Source: Nemertoderma westbladi
Lineage: Eukaryota > Xenacoelomorpha > Nemertodermatida > Nemertodermatidae
DNA length: 38,166 nucleotides
Assembly: GCA_032718475.1 (NCBI GenBank)
Contig: JAUCBJ010005446.1
Span: 1-38,166 of the forward strand
Direction: 5' to 3'
Shown: positions 11,448-23,100 of the stretch, one piece after another
Layout: every line of letters begins with the position of its first letter
How positions within the stretch are numbered: position 1 is the stretch's first letter
The notes under the pieces: model-generated
Told to the model about the DNA's origin: nothing
The model's input: only the letters and a program-made list of their open reading frames with translations
The model's database searches: none
Position numbers and translations under genes: made by a program

Positions 11448-11528
11448 GGAGAGATATGAGATATTAATTTCAAGAAAAAATTACGCGATTCCTAAATTTG
11501 TACACTACCCGGTTAAAAAGTACGCTTT

Positions 11529-11752
11529 GGCTTATGCTTTGGCAGCCTTATTGAGTGAATAAGCATGGTGGACAGCCCATGACTTTCTTGAGACGCATCT
11601 TAAAAAAGGACACTGGCCTTGAAGATGCGGATGATCTAGCAAATGTCATATGTGTGATAGGGAGTTGTGGCGGCGCAATTTTGTCGACAGGCCGGCACAG
11701 CATTCTTGAAAATGCAGCTGCAATGCAGCATGCCGATCCTAGTAGTTTGGTG
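11529..11752 (+). mobile_element. LINE fragment B (3' end)
   Basis: This matches the C-terminal coding end and 3' tail of the [20 protein letters not shown], then DTGLEDADDLANV, then a tail ending GCCGATCCTAGTAG. It probably belongs to the same insertion as fragment A. A short extra A run (TTAAAAAAGGACAC) shifts the frame. Confidence 0.8.
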
Positions 11753-12059
11753 GGACCCTTTCAGGTCAAATGGAAATAAGTGACGCTGAACCAAGGCTAT
11801 TTATTAGACAGTGCAAGAATCGAAATCATTAGGTTTCACCAAGGCTCCCGTCGCTATGCAGTAAGGGATGCGAGAGAAGGACCTTGAAAGAGTTGTGCGA
11901 GGAGTGAGGCGGCGTCTGCAGTTCGTGCTCCTCCAGAAGAGCTCACTGTACCTTCGTGGCAGTCGGCGATCAAGGCACACCCTGGGATCGTCGATGGAGA
12001 GCTGACATGCGGGGATAGGACAGTGCAACGCTGTATTATAGGGGATACATACTGCAATT
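11753..12059. other. Unassigned segment between LINE fragments
   Basis: Several short overlapping frames occur on the - strand, none with a recognised domain. The base composition is more balanced than its surroundings, so this may be part of an unidentified repeat. Confidence 0.3.
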
Positions 12060-12448
12060 AGAAATTACCTCACAAACTCTGCGCAGAAAGAGTCCCGACT
12101 CAAACAGACTACAGCGGCCAAGAATGCAGTTAAGGCTGCATCTAGGTCCCTGAACAGGCAGTACTCTGTTATTCTACAGGAGCTAATAAACCAACAGGTT
12201 GATGCCATCAATGATGCTGACGACAGCAGGCAATCATCCCAGGCATGGAAATCGATCAACTTGCTTACTGGGCGGAAAAGCCAACCAACCACCAAGGTTA
12301 AGGCTGAATCACCAGCCGATCGCCTCAATGGTTGGAAGGCCCACTTTGAAAAGCTCCTCAATAATGACAGGGTATTGCCTGATAACTTTATAGAAGTAAA
12401 AGTGTCTGAGTCTGTACTCCCAGATATTCCCATTGGCGATATCACTTA
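12060..12448 (+). mobile_element. LINE fragment C (linker before reverse transcriptase)
   Basis: One open frame of about 128 codons encodes a linker typical of LINE polyproteins between endonuclease and reverse transcriptase: AAKNAVKAASRSLNRQYS, AWKSINLLTGRKSQPT and RLNGWKAHFEKLLNNDR. Its last 88 bases (12356-12443) recur almost exactly at 13144-13231, where the next LINE copy begins. It ends abruptly at an AT-rich insertion. Confidence 0.75.
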
Positions 12449-12756
12449 AACATTTAGAAGAGAATGATGAAAATAAAGAAGAGATATTGAGACAAATATT
12501 AGGAAACAAAAATCAAATGCGGAAATTTATTAAACAAATGGAAGAAAATGAGGAAAATAGGGAAGAGATATTAAGACAGGTTCTGGGAAATAAAAGTAAA
12601 TTACTGAAAATTAATGAACAATTGAATAAAATTAAGAAACAGTTGGGTAATGAGGAAGATGAAAGTAAAGTAAATCAACCAGCTTTTACTAATTTTCAAA
12701 GACCTATGATAAAAAACTCTCGTTCAGTATATGCCCGCGCAGGACGACGCTATTGA
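12433..12756 (+). CDS. Charged coiled-coil-like ORF with an internal 28-residue repeat
   Basis: The frame runs 107 codons to TGA 12754-12756. From about residue 8 it holds two copies of a 28-residue unit of the form EEN-x-EN-x-EEILRQ-x-LGNK, then a glutamine/lysine helix and a tail ending YARAGRRY. The two copies differ by conservative changes (D/E, K/R, I/V), which suggests real past coding selection. The start is artificial: its first residues come from LINE sequence, and a possible acceptor AG lies at 12453-12454. It is probably the 3' part of an ORF from an inserted element. I recognise no family. Confidence 0.35.
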   Translation: MAISLKHLEENDENKEEILRQILGNKNQMRKFIKQMEENEENREEILRQVLGNKSKLLKINEQLNKIKKQLGNEEDESKVNQPAFTNFQRPMIKNSRSVYARAGRRY

Positions 12757-12783
12757 CATTTGTTTGTTTGAGTTCCTTTCATA

Positions 12784-12897
12784 ATAGTATTAGGGCTATT
12801 TATCCAAAACAATTATATTAGTATTAGGACTATTTATCCATAACAATTATATTAGTATTAGGACTATTTATCCATAATAATTATATTAGTATTATAA
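12784..12897. repeat. 34-bp tandem repeat, about 3 units
   Basis: An AT-rich unit containing ATATTAGTATTAGGACTATT and TATCCATAAC is repeated a little over three times just downstream of the coiled-coil-like frame, inside the same inserted segment. Confidence 0.85.
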
Positions 12898-13143
12898 ATG
12901 TATTTACCCCACAATATTTATTATTATTAGGTCTATTTATTCAAGAAATTATATGTTTTTATCATATACTTTGCAAAAATTGGTCGACTAAGTCATAATT
13001 TTTAAAATTTAAATAAGGGTTGAGTTATTTTATAAAGTTAAGAAGAGTGAATCAATGGAGGCAACCTGAAGTCTAATCTCTTGGCCTTTACTCATAAGAC
13101 CGCACATTAACTTCCAAGGTTGCATACTCAATAATGAAGGAAG

Positions 13144-14808
13144 CCTCAATAATGACAGGGTATTGCCTGATAACTTTATAGAAGTAAAAGTGTCTGAGTC
13201 TGTACTCCCAGATATTCCCATTGGTGATATCTCCTTTGCAGAAGTGAAGGCTGCTGCAAAGAGCATTAAGACCAATCAATCGTGCCAGTGGAATAGATGG
13301 TGTTCCCCCTGAGGTCTTTAAAATACCTGAGTGTTTAAAGCTCATCTATCCTATCATAGTAGACATGTACCGAACAACAAGAGTCCCGCAAGAAATGAAA
13401 ACAAATAAGTTGGTGCCAGTTCCCAAGAAGGGCAACCTAACCCTCTATGGTTCTTTTCGGGGAATCTCATTGATCTCGATTGCTGCAAAGCTATACAATT
13501 GAATTCTATTAAATCTCATCAGGGATTCCATTGAGAGACTGCTCCTTGGAAATCAGAATGGGTTCCGTAAAGGTCGTGGGACCATGGAGCCCATTTTGGC
13601 ACTTAGAAGGATAATTGAAGAGTTATCAAAAAAGAAAGACAGGCATCTGGCTATTATATTTGTTGACTTCTTCAAGGCCTTTGATTCAGTCTCTCGCTCA
13701 CGTATGTTCAGCATACTTTCATTATATGGGATTCCTGATGAAATTATTGCAGCAATCAGATCAGTACACGATGGTTCGACAACATTTGTGTCTACTGTTG
13801 ACGGTGACATAGAACCATTTGAAGTGTTATGGGGCGTCTTCCAGGGAGACACACTTGCACCATTATTGTTCATAATTGTGGTTGACTATGTTCTACGCAT
13901 GTCATTAGATCATCATAATGATGATTGGGTGATGATAACTCCACCTACTGGCTCCAGAAGTCGAGGAAATCCTGCCAAGTACCAAACTGATCTAGACTTT
14001 GCTGATGACTTAGGAGTACTCTCAGAATCACTAGAGGGAGCCCAACGGCTCCTCAGCTCATTAGAACATGCTGCTTCTAGTGTTGGTCTTTTTATTAACT
14101 CCAGAAAGACCAAAATTTTGACAGTTGACTTTGAAAGTCCTCAGCATGTCTCAGATCGGATGAGCATAAGCTCAAAGGACGGTATGCTTGAGCATGTAGA
14201 CAACTTCTGTTACCTGGGATAAAGGATCCGGAAGTCAGATGAGGACCTTCGAATACGTAAGGGAAGGGCATGGGCAGCCTTGAATAGGCTTTCCAGGATT
14301 TGGAAGTCACCGAGAAATAATCGGAAACTTAAGGTCCGATTATTTAGAGCAGCGGTAGTTGCAGTACTCCTCTATGGGAGTCCATGCTGGGCTCTAACTG
14401 CTGATCAGCTGATGACACAAAATCTCTGGATGGCACATTCACAAGAATGCTACGCCGGGTTCATTGGGTCATGTACAATTCACACATCTCCAACCAGACA
14501 CTATATAACATTGGAGGTGTCTCATTGATTCCCCCAAGCTTGACACTAGAACAAAATCGCCTCCGCTTTGCAGGTCATTGCTTTCGCCGTGATGACCAGC
14601 CAGTGCATAATCTTGTACTTTGGCAGCCTCATGGAGTGAATAAGCATGGTGGACAGGCCATGACTTTCTTGAGACGCATCTTAAAAGACACTGGCCTTGA
14701 AGATGCGGATGATCTAGCAAATGTCATGGCGGCGCAATTTTGTCGACAAGCCGGCACAGCATTCTTAAAAATGCAGCTACAATGCAGCATGCCGATCCTA
14801 GTAGCATT
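13144..14808 (+). pseudogene. Dead LINE (non-LTR retrotransposon) with reverse transcriptase, copy D
   Basis: This is the longest LINE copy. Recognisable parts in order: PEVFKIPECLKLIYP and LVPVPKKGN; FRKGRGTMEPILALRRIIEEL; motif A LAIIFVDFFKAFDS; motif B GVFQGDTLAPLLF followed by VDYVLR; motif C FADD (codons at 13998-14009); AQRLLSSLEHAASSVGL; and the distal VLLYGSPCWALTAD and [18 protein letters not shown] segments. The style is RTE-like, but the clade is tentative. It is inactive: a frameshift near 13266, a TGA in LYN-stop-ILLN at 13500-13502, a TAA at 14220-14222, and a frameshift near 14405. It lacks the endonuclease. The 3' end is GCCGATCCTAGTAG, without poly-A, as in elements with short 3' tandem tails. 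Confidence 0.9.
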
Positions 14809-14814
14809 ATACAC

Positions 14815-14957
14815 ACCTATTTCGTTCTTTTGGGTTCTTTTGGGTGTTTTTTGGGTTCTATTGGGTTCTTTTAGGTGGTTCTATTGGGTTCTTGTAGGTG
14901 GTTCTATTGGGTTCTTTGGGGTATTTTTTGGTTCTTTTGGGAGTTTAGTAGGACCGT
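14815..14957. repeat. T/G-rich degenerate repeat
   Basis: Degenerate copies of TTGGGTTCTTTT and GGTGGTTCTA lie directly after the LINE 3' end. A reverse-complement relative lies at 4155-4210. The long open frame that crosses from LINE into this repeat is accidental. Confidence 0.8.
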
Positions 14958-16723
14958 AGAAATTTTACTAATTTACCATTCTCATTTTAATTATTAATTC
15001 GCACATTTGTAACTTTTCAGGGTCGATATCGAATGACTTCTGTTGCAAAAACAAAGGGCGGCATTTAATTTGTGAGAATGGAATTTGCACAAAACCCATG
15101 GAAGAGTATTAGAAAAAACAAAGTTATAAATAATTTAATAACTTTACGACCGGCCATAACTAGTGGATAACTTTATTTACGTGGCACTCAACAGTGGTAG
15201 ATGTTGTGTTAATTATTGTATAATATGGTTTAATATACAATGTCAAAAAATTTAGCTGGAAATAAGTTGCGATAAATATATGACATTTTTAATGACTTTA
15301 ATGACATTTAATATTTCTTTAAATGTCATTTTTAATGTTATTTTGTGAGATAGTTAACTGTAATTTCTGCCGCGAGTTAACATTATTTGGGTTGGCAGTT
15401 TTGGTTCATTGTATATTCCAACTAATTAACTACAAGTCATACTTCAACCTTAAATAATATAGACTTTATTTTATACCTTATTGTATTGAAAGAGTACCGG
15501 TAGAGTTGCACAAAATTGAGCTTTTATGTATTAGACAGACAGACCTGACAACCGTTCCGATATACACAGAAAATAGTTGCAATAATGATCTGGTCTGATC
15601 TGATTATTTTCTTAATAATATAATTCGAGCTTCTTCGGTGTGTTATTGATAAATAGCTTTCAGCCGATAAAAACAAAAACATGCGTCTTTTGAACTCATC
15701 AACTTACTCAACGAAATTCAGATGTCTTTACAGATCATGGCATCTCGCATCAATCTATCAATCTCACCATGTTGGACTGGTTCGATAGTGAATAAGTCTC
15801 GAAGACACCGCAATGCAAGCCCGACAGATAGTAGGCTGACCTACAGTATAACTCATTGGCTTTATCTTTTATTGATCAAAGATATTACCATATAGAAATT
15901 GCTCGCTAATTGGCAGATTATAAAATCGATAACTTTCATTAGTAAAGACCAAAATCGAATTTTACTTATATTTTAAGTCATTAGAATGATAACTAGAACC
16001 TCATAAGACGAAACTGTAGAATTATTATTACGCAGGTACGGTAAATGTGAACAATACATTAAGTACACAATATATTAATCAGCAGCATCATTGTATTATT
16101 ACTATTTAATCAACTACGCGTAATAGGGAAAAACTATTATTCGTATTCCATAATATTATTTTTTCCCTTTACTGTATTTATAATTAAATTTGTCAACAGC
16201 AGTAGGCCTATAAATTACTAACTATTTATTTACTACTTTGAAAATAAATGAGCTTTATTTCCCTACGAACCCGAGATGTATAATTCACGAGCGGCACCGA
16301 GTGAAATAAACATCAAGGGGGTTGTAAGGGAAATATATCTGTTGGTTTTTCAAGTAATACGTTTTAACTTCTTAATTTTGACTTTCATCTCTTGAATTGA
16401 GGTTCAGTGTGCCGCATTTGATTCTTCCACATCGTCCGATGTTAAGAGTTTTGTGTAGCTGCATTCCCGCCGCATTCCCGCCGCATTCCCGCCGCGTTTC
16501 CGTAGTTGTGTTTGAACACAACCGGTACACAGTAATATGGCTATCCCAGCTTTATCTAGGTTCTCGAATCCTTAATCCCGCGAAATACCGATAAAGTAAA
16601 TCACTTGCATTTCTAGGTTAGGCATAAATCTCGGACCCGGATATAACTTATTTTTAAAGTTGATAGAGAGCGGGGTATAGAAAGGCAATTTTGAAAAGAA
16701 ACATTAATTTACGTGACTTTAGA
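14958..16723. other. Upstream region of the decarboxylase gene
   Basis: No coding exon is recognised. A short 11-bp repeat (CATTCCCGCCG, just over three copies) sits at 16462-16495. An in-frame TAG at 16664-16666 limits how far the first coding exon can extend in this frame. No core promoter can be placed with confidence; a 5' UTR exon may lie here. Confidence 0.4.
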
Positions 16724-17106
16724 ATGGGCAATTATATAACCAAACACAAAAAAAATAGGAACAGTTTGCAGAAAGGCAAATGTCATCTATTGGACACATC
16801 AGAAAATCTCGAGACCCCAAGTGAATTTAAATTTAGCGATGGTGAAACACAACGCAGCAGTGCTATAAGAGATCGAAGTCCGAACGCAGTTGGATGTCAA
16901 GGTGATGCTTGTAACGAATCTCAAACGAAATCTGGAAGTCATAAATGGAATAAAGAAACCATATGGAGTGCCGAGTTTCACCAATCAGCAATGAACCCAG
17001 AATCATTCAGAGAACATGGGAAACATATGGTAGATTACATCGCCGATTATGTGAACAATCTCAGAAACAAAAAGGTTTTAAGTACAGTTCAACCGGGTTA
17101 TCTAAG
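16724..17106 (+). CDS. DDC: Decarboxylase exon 1 (N-terminal extension and core start)
   Basis: ATG 16724 is the first ATG after an in-frame TAG at 16664, and its context AGAATGG is good. It encodes MGNYIT then a basic run KHKKNR, a Ser/Thr/Asn-rich stretch, and from residue 90 the family start [20 protein letters not shown] through PGYLR. The donor is AAG|GTACGT. Translation could instead start at Met90 (16991), which would give a standard-length protein. Confidence 0.85.
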
Positions 17107-20100
17107 GTACGTATCTATCTAATACATCCTACTATCTACATGGGAGTTCATTTTACCAGCACACACGTGATATTATATTCATTTCTTATGCCGGCATAGC
17201 GTATGACACACAGAGAAGTCAGACTTTCATGTAAAGTATTTGTGTTCTCAGGAAAGAACTTCCGCAAGCGGCGCCTTCCGAACCCGATACACTGACCTGT
17301 CTATTGGATGACATTGACCGCATTATCACCCCAGGAATCACCCAATGGCATCACCCTCATTTTTTCGCATTTTACCCGGCTGCCATGTCGTTCCCAGCCG
17401 TTCTCGCTGATATGCTTATAGGCAGTATCGGATGCATTGGTTTCTCATGGGTTAGTGGAGCGGATGTTGGCACAGAATTGTTTAATTGTTATTGTCGGCT
17501 ATATTGAAAATATTTATTATTATTAACAATTTAACACGTACAGAATTGACCATTAAATCCTTTATTTGTGACTCAAAGTATTTCGATTCAACCAACGAAC
17601 GTGTGTTTTTGTCTCTTATATAGATCGCAAGTCCCGCCTGTACGGAAATGGAAATGGTTATGTTTGATTGGCTGGCGATGGCACTTGGTCTACCCAATCA
17701 CTTTATATCCAGCCAATCGGAGGGGGGAGGCTGTATACAAGGCGCAGTTAGCGAATCAACGTTTCTCTTGATGTTGGCAGCCAAAAAGAAAACACTTAAC
17801 GCTCGGAGGGGTATATCAGCTGATCGCCTTGTTGCTTACTGTTCCGATCAGGTAAAATTAAACAACAATTCCCGTAGTCTTTTAGTATATAATACCATTA
17901 AAATGAAGTAATGTTTTTGCTAAAAGAGAAATAAAAACTGAAACTTTCATATGAAACCAGATAACTATTTTGTTAGGCTTGTGAAACTATATAAAATTTA
18001 CAACTGGCGTTATTTATCCTACTAAAAGCAAACGTTGTGCGTTTTTGAAACCCTCACAATTTGGACCCATTTTTAAAAATAATATTTTTTGTATGGGTCG
18101 GAATTGTCCTCTTTCCCTACTTTTCAATTTTTTCTGCCTTTCTTCATCGCCTTTTAGTAGTTAGAAAAGCCATCTTAATTTCCTCAATTGGTTATAATAT
18201 GTTTATTAAATAAAATATAATTAAAAAATACGTCAGTTTAAGTAAATATTATTATTATATGAATAAATATTAAGACTAGAGTTATACTGTAGGTAGGACG
18301 TCATTAACTTCAGCAGTAATTTACTATACTTGATAAAATTACAGTTCTCATTCTATTAAAATCCTCGTAAACCCTTGGATTATAAAACGCCTCCCACTGT
18401 AGTCTTATAAAGTCCTAGATTATAAATCTTTTTTTATAAGTATATTGTAAATTATCTTAACATAATTGTGATCAAATAATTAATACTTGACCTTTTTTAT
18501 CTAGGCTCATTCTATGATGGCAAAGAATGCGATGTTGGCAGACGTTAAGATTCGTATACTGCCCAGCGATGCAGGATTCTCTTTGCGTGGAATTACATTA
18601 GAAACAGCTATGGGTGAAGATACCAAGAATGGCTTAATACCGTTCTTTGTGAGTTAGGTAGAAACTAGAAACGCTGCGAGAGCAGCGTGAAACGAACACC
18701 CCCCCCCCCCCCCCCCCTTCCCACCAACCAATACAAAACCGCGACATCTCATCCACCACCCACGGAAGGGTAGCACGAACTTAGTTCCCATCGCACGTTC
18801 AATATGCGAAGACAGGCGGTTTATAGGAGTAAATAGTCAACACAGTACTCGTCTTCATTATAAGCCTCGTTGCGCTCGTCCTATTCTGTGTTTAAATATA
18901 TTTTTCCTAAACGCAGACTATTTATGACGCGACTTTTATCTATAATCGCGACCTTTATAACTATGCGACGTTTCGAAACTGTGTGAGTAACTGCTGATTT
19001 ATGGCAGATGGATATATATGTACATGAGACAAAAAGTTTTGACGAAAAACTCACCCAGCCCCGCCTATAATACAGGCAGGTTCGTTATTAGCAGAGACAA
19101 ATAAAATTGTATTTGTTCCTGTAGATTTAAAAACAGAACATCTTTGTAGATTTACAAAGTGTAGGCCTACTCTAGTCAAAGTACTTAGGTTCTTAGTTAA
19201 TTTCCGTTATTGGTACCACAATTGCTTGATAAAAACAGCAATGTACAGTAATGGTTTTGAAATATTGCAATAATTTTGTTTTTGGGGCATCCTTATCCCC
19301 TTTATATTAAATTAAATTGTTCCTGTATATTTTGACATAAATAAAAAACGCTTATACAGTACCAAGTCCCAATATATAGTTAGTAGCTATTTTACAGCTA
19401 TGGAAACTCACATTAATCTTACAATGTTACAAAGAAAAGTCAGTTATTTCTCCACAAAATTCTAATGTCTTTACAAGTGTTAGGAGACGCCGCATCACCA
19501 CTTATCCACACAGTAAGTGCACCATTGCACGAATAGTAGGCCTAGGTCCATTAATAGTTTGTAGGCTCGACTGAATGATGCATTTTTCAAAAAGGTGTAA
19601 GAAGGATTACTTTGTTAATTATTCATTATGTTGCAGGTATGCGCAACCCTGGGAACTACAAACTCCTGTGCATTCGATAACTTAGTGGAACTTGGTGACG
19701 TCACAGAAGCCCATGACGTATGGCTACACGTTGATGCAGCCTATGCAGGTGGGTAACCACGAACGTGATTATTATAATTAACTCAAATTGGTAAGAAATC
19801 ATGAATAAAAACAAATTAATTATATTCCACAAAATTGCCATTTTGAACTGAAATTTCAGGAATAAAGTTTGGACTGCAAAACTATGCAAATATTGCAACT
19901 AGTGAAAAAAAATTGCCAACCTATTTTCATAAAAAAAACCTTTACATAAATACATTGGAATATAATCATAAATCGATCAATCAGGGCTAGTGGCCTGAAT
20001 CTCTGTTGTTTATCACGTAACCATCATCAATACGTTCAACTAGTACAGTAACAAACTAAATAATTACTAGAATAATAACTAAACTAACAATAACTAAATA

Positions 20101-23100
20101 AAAATCGTGTTTTATTGCACTGCCATGGTTAGTAATAATTAGTTTCCCGCATTAATCCCATCACCAAGGAAATGAAATTGTAGTCAAATTCAAATGTCAA
20201 TATTTTATTAATTGCCCTCACCTATCAAATTTTCTTGAATATGTCTTGAAGTAAAAAGTTTTAACTTTGCAGTCGGTTGGTTACCTTGGCAATTACAATA
20301 TTATTATTATTATTGTTTATTACTATGCCAGTATCATTAAACACTCGAGGCAGATATAAATAAAATGCAAAGTAAATCGCTCCAAATAAAATACAAGTCA
20401 TAAATTAAAATCGCTACATATAAATCAATATGTATTTCACCACCAGATGTCCCTACTGGTTGAAGAACTGAAAGATTCTTTTCCGTATAGGATATGTTAC
20501 TGGCAAAGCAATTCCGAAGGAAGTTTATTTTAATCTTATCTGATACGGCGAGAGCGGCATGCAGTACTCGGTATTTAAGGCTACGGAGATGGAACTTCGA
20601 AAGTATTAAAGACCTAATATTTGGAAGCGGAAATGTGAACGTACTCCTGTTATAAGTTCTTTTAGGTGAACTCCCGCCATAGTATATCTGGGATCGTTCC
20701 CTTGCGAAAGTGTGTTAAAGATAAGACAGAGAGGTTTAATATGATACGTTCGTGGGGCGTCGCGCAGCACGCGAATTTGAGCAAGTTCGAAACAAGTTCG
20801 ATTTGATCTGGAGTCAAACGTTCGAGAGGTATTTGCCCGTAAATTTTAAAAATATAGAAATAATTTTTCTAGTATGCCCATACAATATGGTTAAAATCTT
20901 CAAAAGTTATTTACGAATGAATTTTTCATTACAGACGGACAGACAAACGGACATGAAATTTTGCCCTATTTACTAATTATAATTGTGCGCTAAGGCTCGC
21001 CATGACGGCGTGGCTCGCCCCACATGTTATAACCCTGGGAATACACCCGATACAATCACTGTAAAGTGCCGACGAGACAGGAGGAGTGTTAAGCTACCCA
21101 GAAACTCATGATCCAACATGTAGGAGCCCCCTCAATGTTTTCCAATAAAAAGCATCAAGTTCCAGAGTCAGAGTCTCGGTCGAGGTTAGACCTCCAAACA
21201 CGAATCTGAGCTTAGAGGTAATAGAGGGAATGGCAATCATATACCACAAAAGTGTTAGTGTTTCCACATTCAACCCCTTCATCGTTCAACCTTTCCTGTT
21301 GAAGGTCTCAAAGACTATTGTAATTACTTTTATACACTCCCGCATCATATTAAGATTAACCTTAACGCCCAAAAATGGAATGCAGTTGTTTGAGCTCACG
21401 AGTGTGCCCTTTATATTTATGAAACTAGCAATTGCTCCATCTGTGCGACCGTGGCCTAAATTGTAGTCAAATTCATATGTCAATATTTTGTTAATTGCCG
21501 CTAATCACTTATCAAATCTTCTTGAATATGTCTTGAAGTGCAAAGTTTGAACTTTGCAGCCGGTTGGTTACCTTGGTTACCTGTTACCTTTACAATTACA
21601 ATATAAATATTCCAGAAACAAAATTTAATACATTTCTCTGAACCTTACCCATCATCACTAAATTACCTTATAAGAAATTCTTAAATATTAATGAAAGAGT
21701 TTTGCTGTGTTTTTTAGTGTGCTGACTAAATTTACAAGCTTTAATTATTGTATTTATTATGTGTCCGGAGTAACAGATTTGGATTTTTTTTTTCATAGGA
21801 AGCGCTTTTATATGTCCGGAATATCGATATTTGATGGAGGGAATAGAGAAAGCTCATTCGTATTGTTTCAACCCCCATAAATGGCTGCTCGTCAACTTTG
21901 ACTGCTCCGCAATGTGGTATGTGTTTTAGAGTTTTATAATATGTTATACAATAATAGGAGTTATATAAATTATTAGAGAAGTAATTTATAGATTGATACT
22001 TACTATATTTTATTACGATTCCGCTCGGGTTAGGATCAGGAGGAAACGTGATTTAGAGTCGGCGTTTGTGGTTTCTCCGCTCTATCTGCAACACCCTCAA
22101 CAAAATGACGTCACTGATTACAGGCACTGGCAGATACCACTGGGTAGGAGATTCCGATCTCTCAAGATATGGTTCGTACTCCGGATGTTTGGTATAAAGG
22201 GACTACAGGAATATATTCGGAGGGTGAGTCTCAGCTACTTGATATTTGTTCTATTTATTTATGTGAAATTAGTAGCAATATACTGACTTTGGGGGCCTAT
22301 TTTTATTGAATGAATCACTATGGCAAACATTAGAGACTTACACCCCACAAACAACAAAAAAATATACAGATTAGGACAGTACTAAGCCACTAGTGACATC
22401 AAAAACAAACGAACACAAAATAAACAAAGAACCAAACCAAATTTTTACGGCAACAAAACTGTCATATATTTTCTTATCAGATGTTGACAACTACGACTTT
22501 AGAGGGATTGTAATATTCATATTAAAACAATAAAATAGGACATGGGGTCTATTCCCTCAGATACTACCTAGCATTTAGGGCCACTTGGGCCACTGTTAGT
22601 ACTCAGGCACTAGGCCCATCAAAAAACACAAAACAAAATACCAAATCGATTTTAGTGCTACATAAACCCAACCCAACTACCACAAGAAAAATTTGCAAAA
22701 ATTTGAAAATATATTTTCTTATAGAATATAGGGTAAGCTTGTAGTGTAGTTACTATAGGTATCATTTAGTGTATAGACAGGTAGGTTTAGAGTAAGGTTA
22801 TCAAACACAACGGTGTTGAGCATTTGATTATGTTTGGTTTTTTGTTTATTTTGTGTTTGTTTGTTTTTGATGGGCCATGCGTCCCCTCACTGAAACTCAT
22901 TAACACTTGTTTGTGCAGCATATTTCCTTGGCTCAACTATTTGAGGAACTATTACAAGAAGACGACAGGTTTGAAATCGTGGCTCCTGTAGTTCTGGGTT
23001 TGGTGTGTTTCCGCCTTAAAGGCTCCAATCAAACAAATCAGTTGCTACTGGAAACCATCAACAAGGATTCCAGGATATACATAGTTCCCGCCCAACTAAA

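Larger units (their letters stand above)
11315..11473 (+). mobile_element. Small tRNA-like / hammerhead element enclosed by inverted repeats
   Basis: A 159-bp unit is bounded by inverted arms 11315-11337 and 11451-11473. The arms pair perfectly over 12 bp and 8 bp, with a 3x3 internal loop between. Inside are a Pol III A box (11347-11357), a B box (11389-11399) and a hammerhead ribozyme motif (11401-11447). It splits a LINE between fragments A and B, though the exact insertion ends are not clear. It resembles a tRNA-derived SINE head, but the acceptor stem does not pair, so it is not a functional tRNA gene. Its class (SINE, retrozyme-like, Penelope-related or MITE) cannot be settled here. Confidence 0.55.

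Noticed and set aside
12356-13231. Ordinary target-site duplication of a transposon
   Set aside because: 88 bp is far longer than known target duplications of common DNA transposons or LINEs.
14447-14959. 170-codon frame that looks like a membrane protein at its C-terminus
   Set aside because: The N-terminal part is LINE, and the hydrophobic tail is translation of the T/G-rich repeat that follows.
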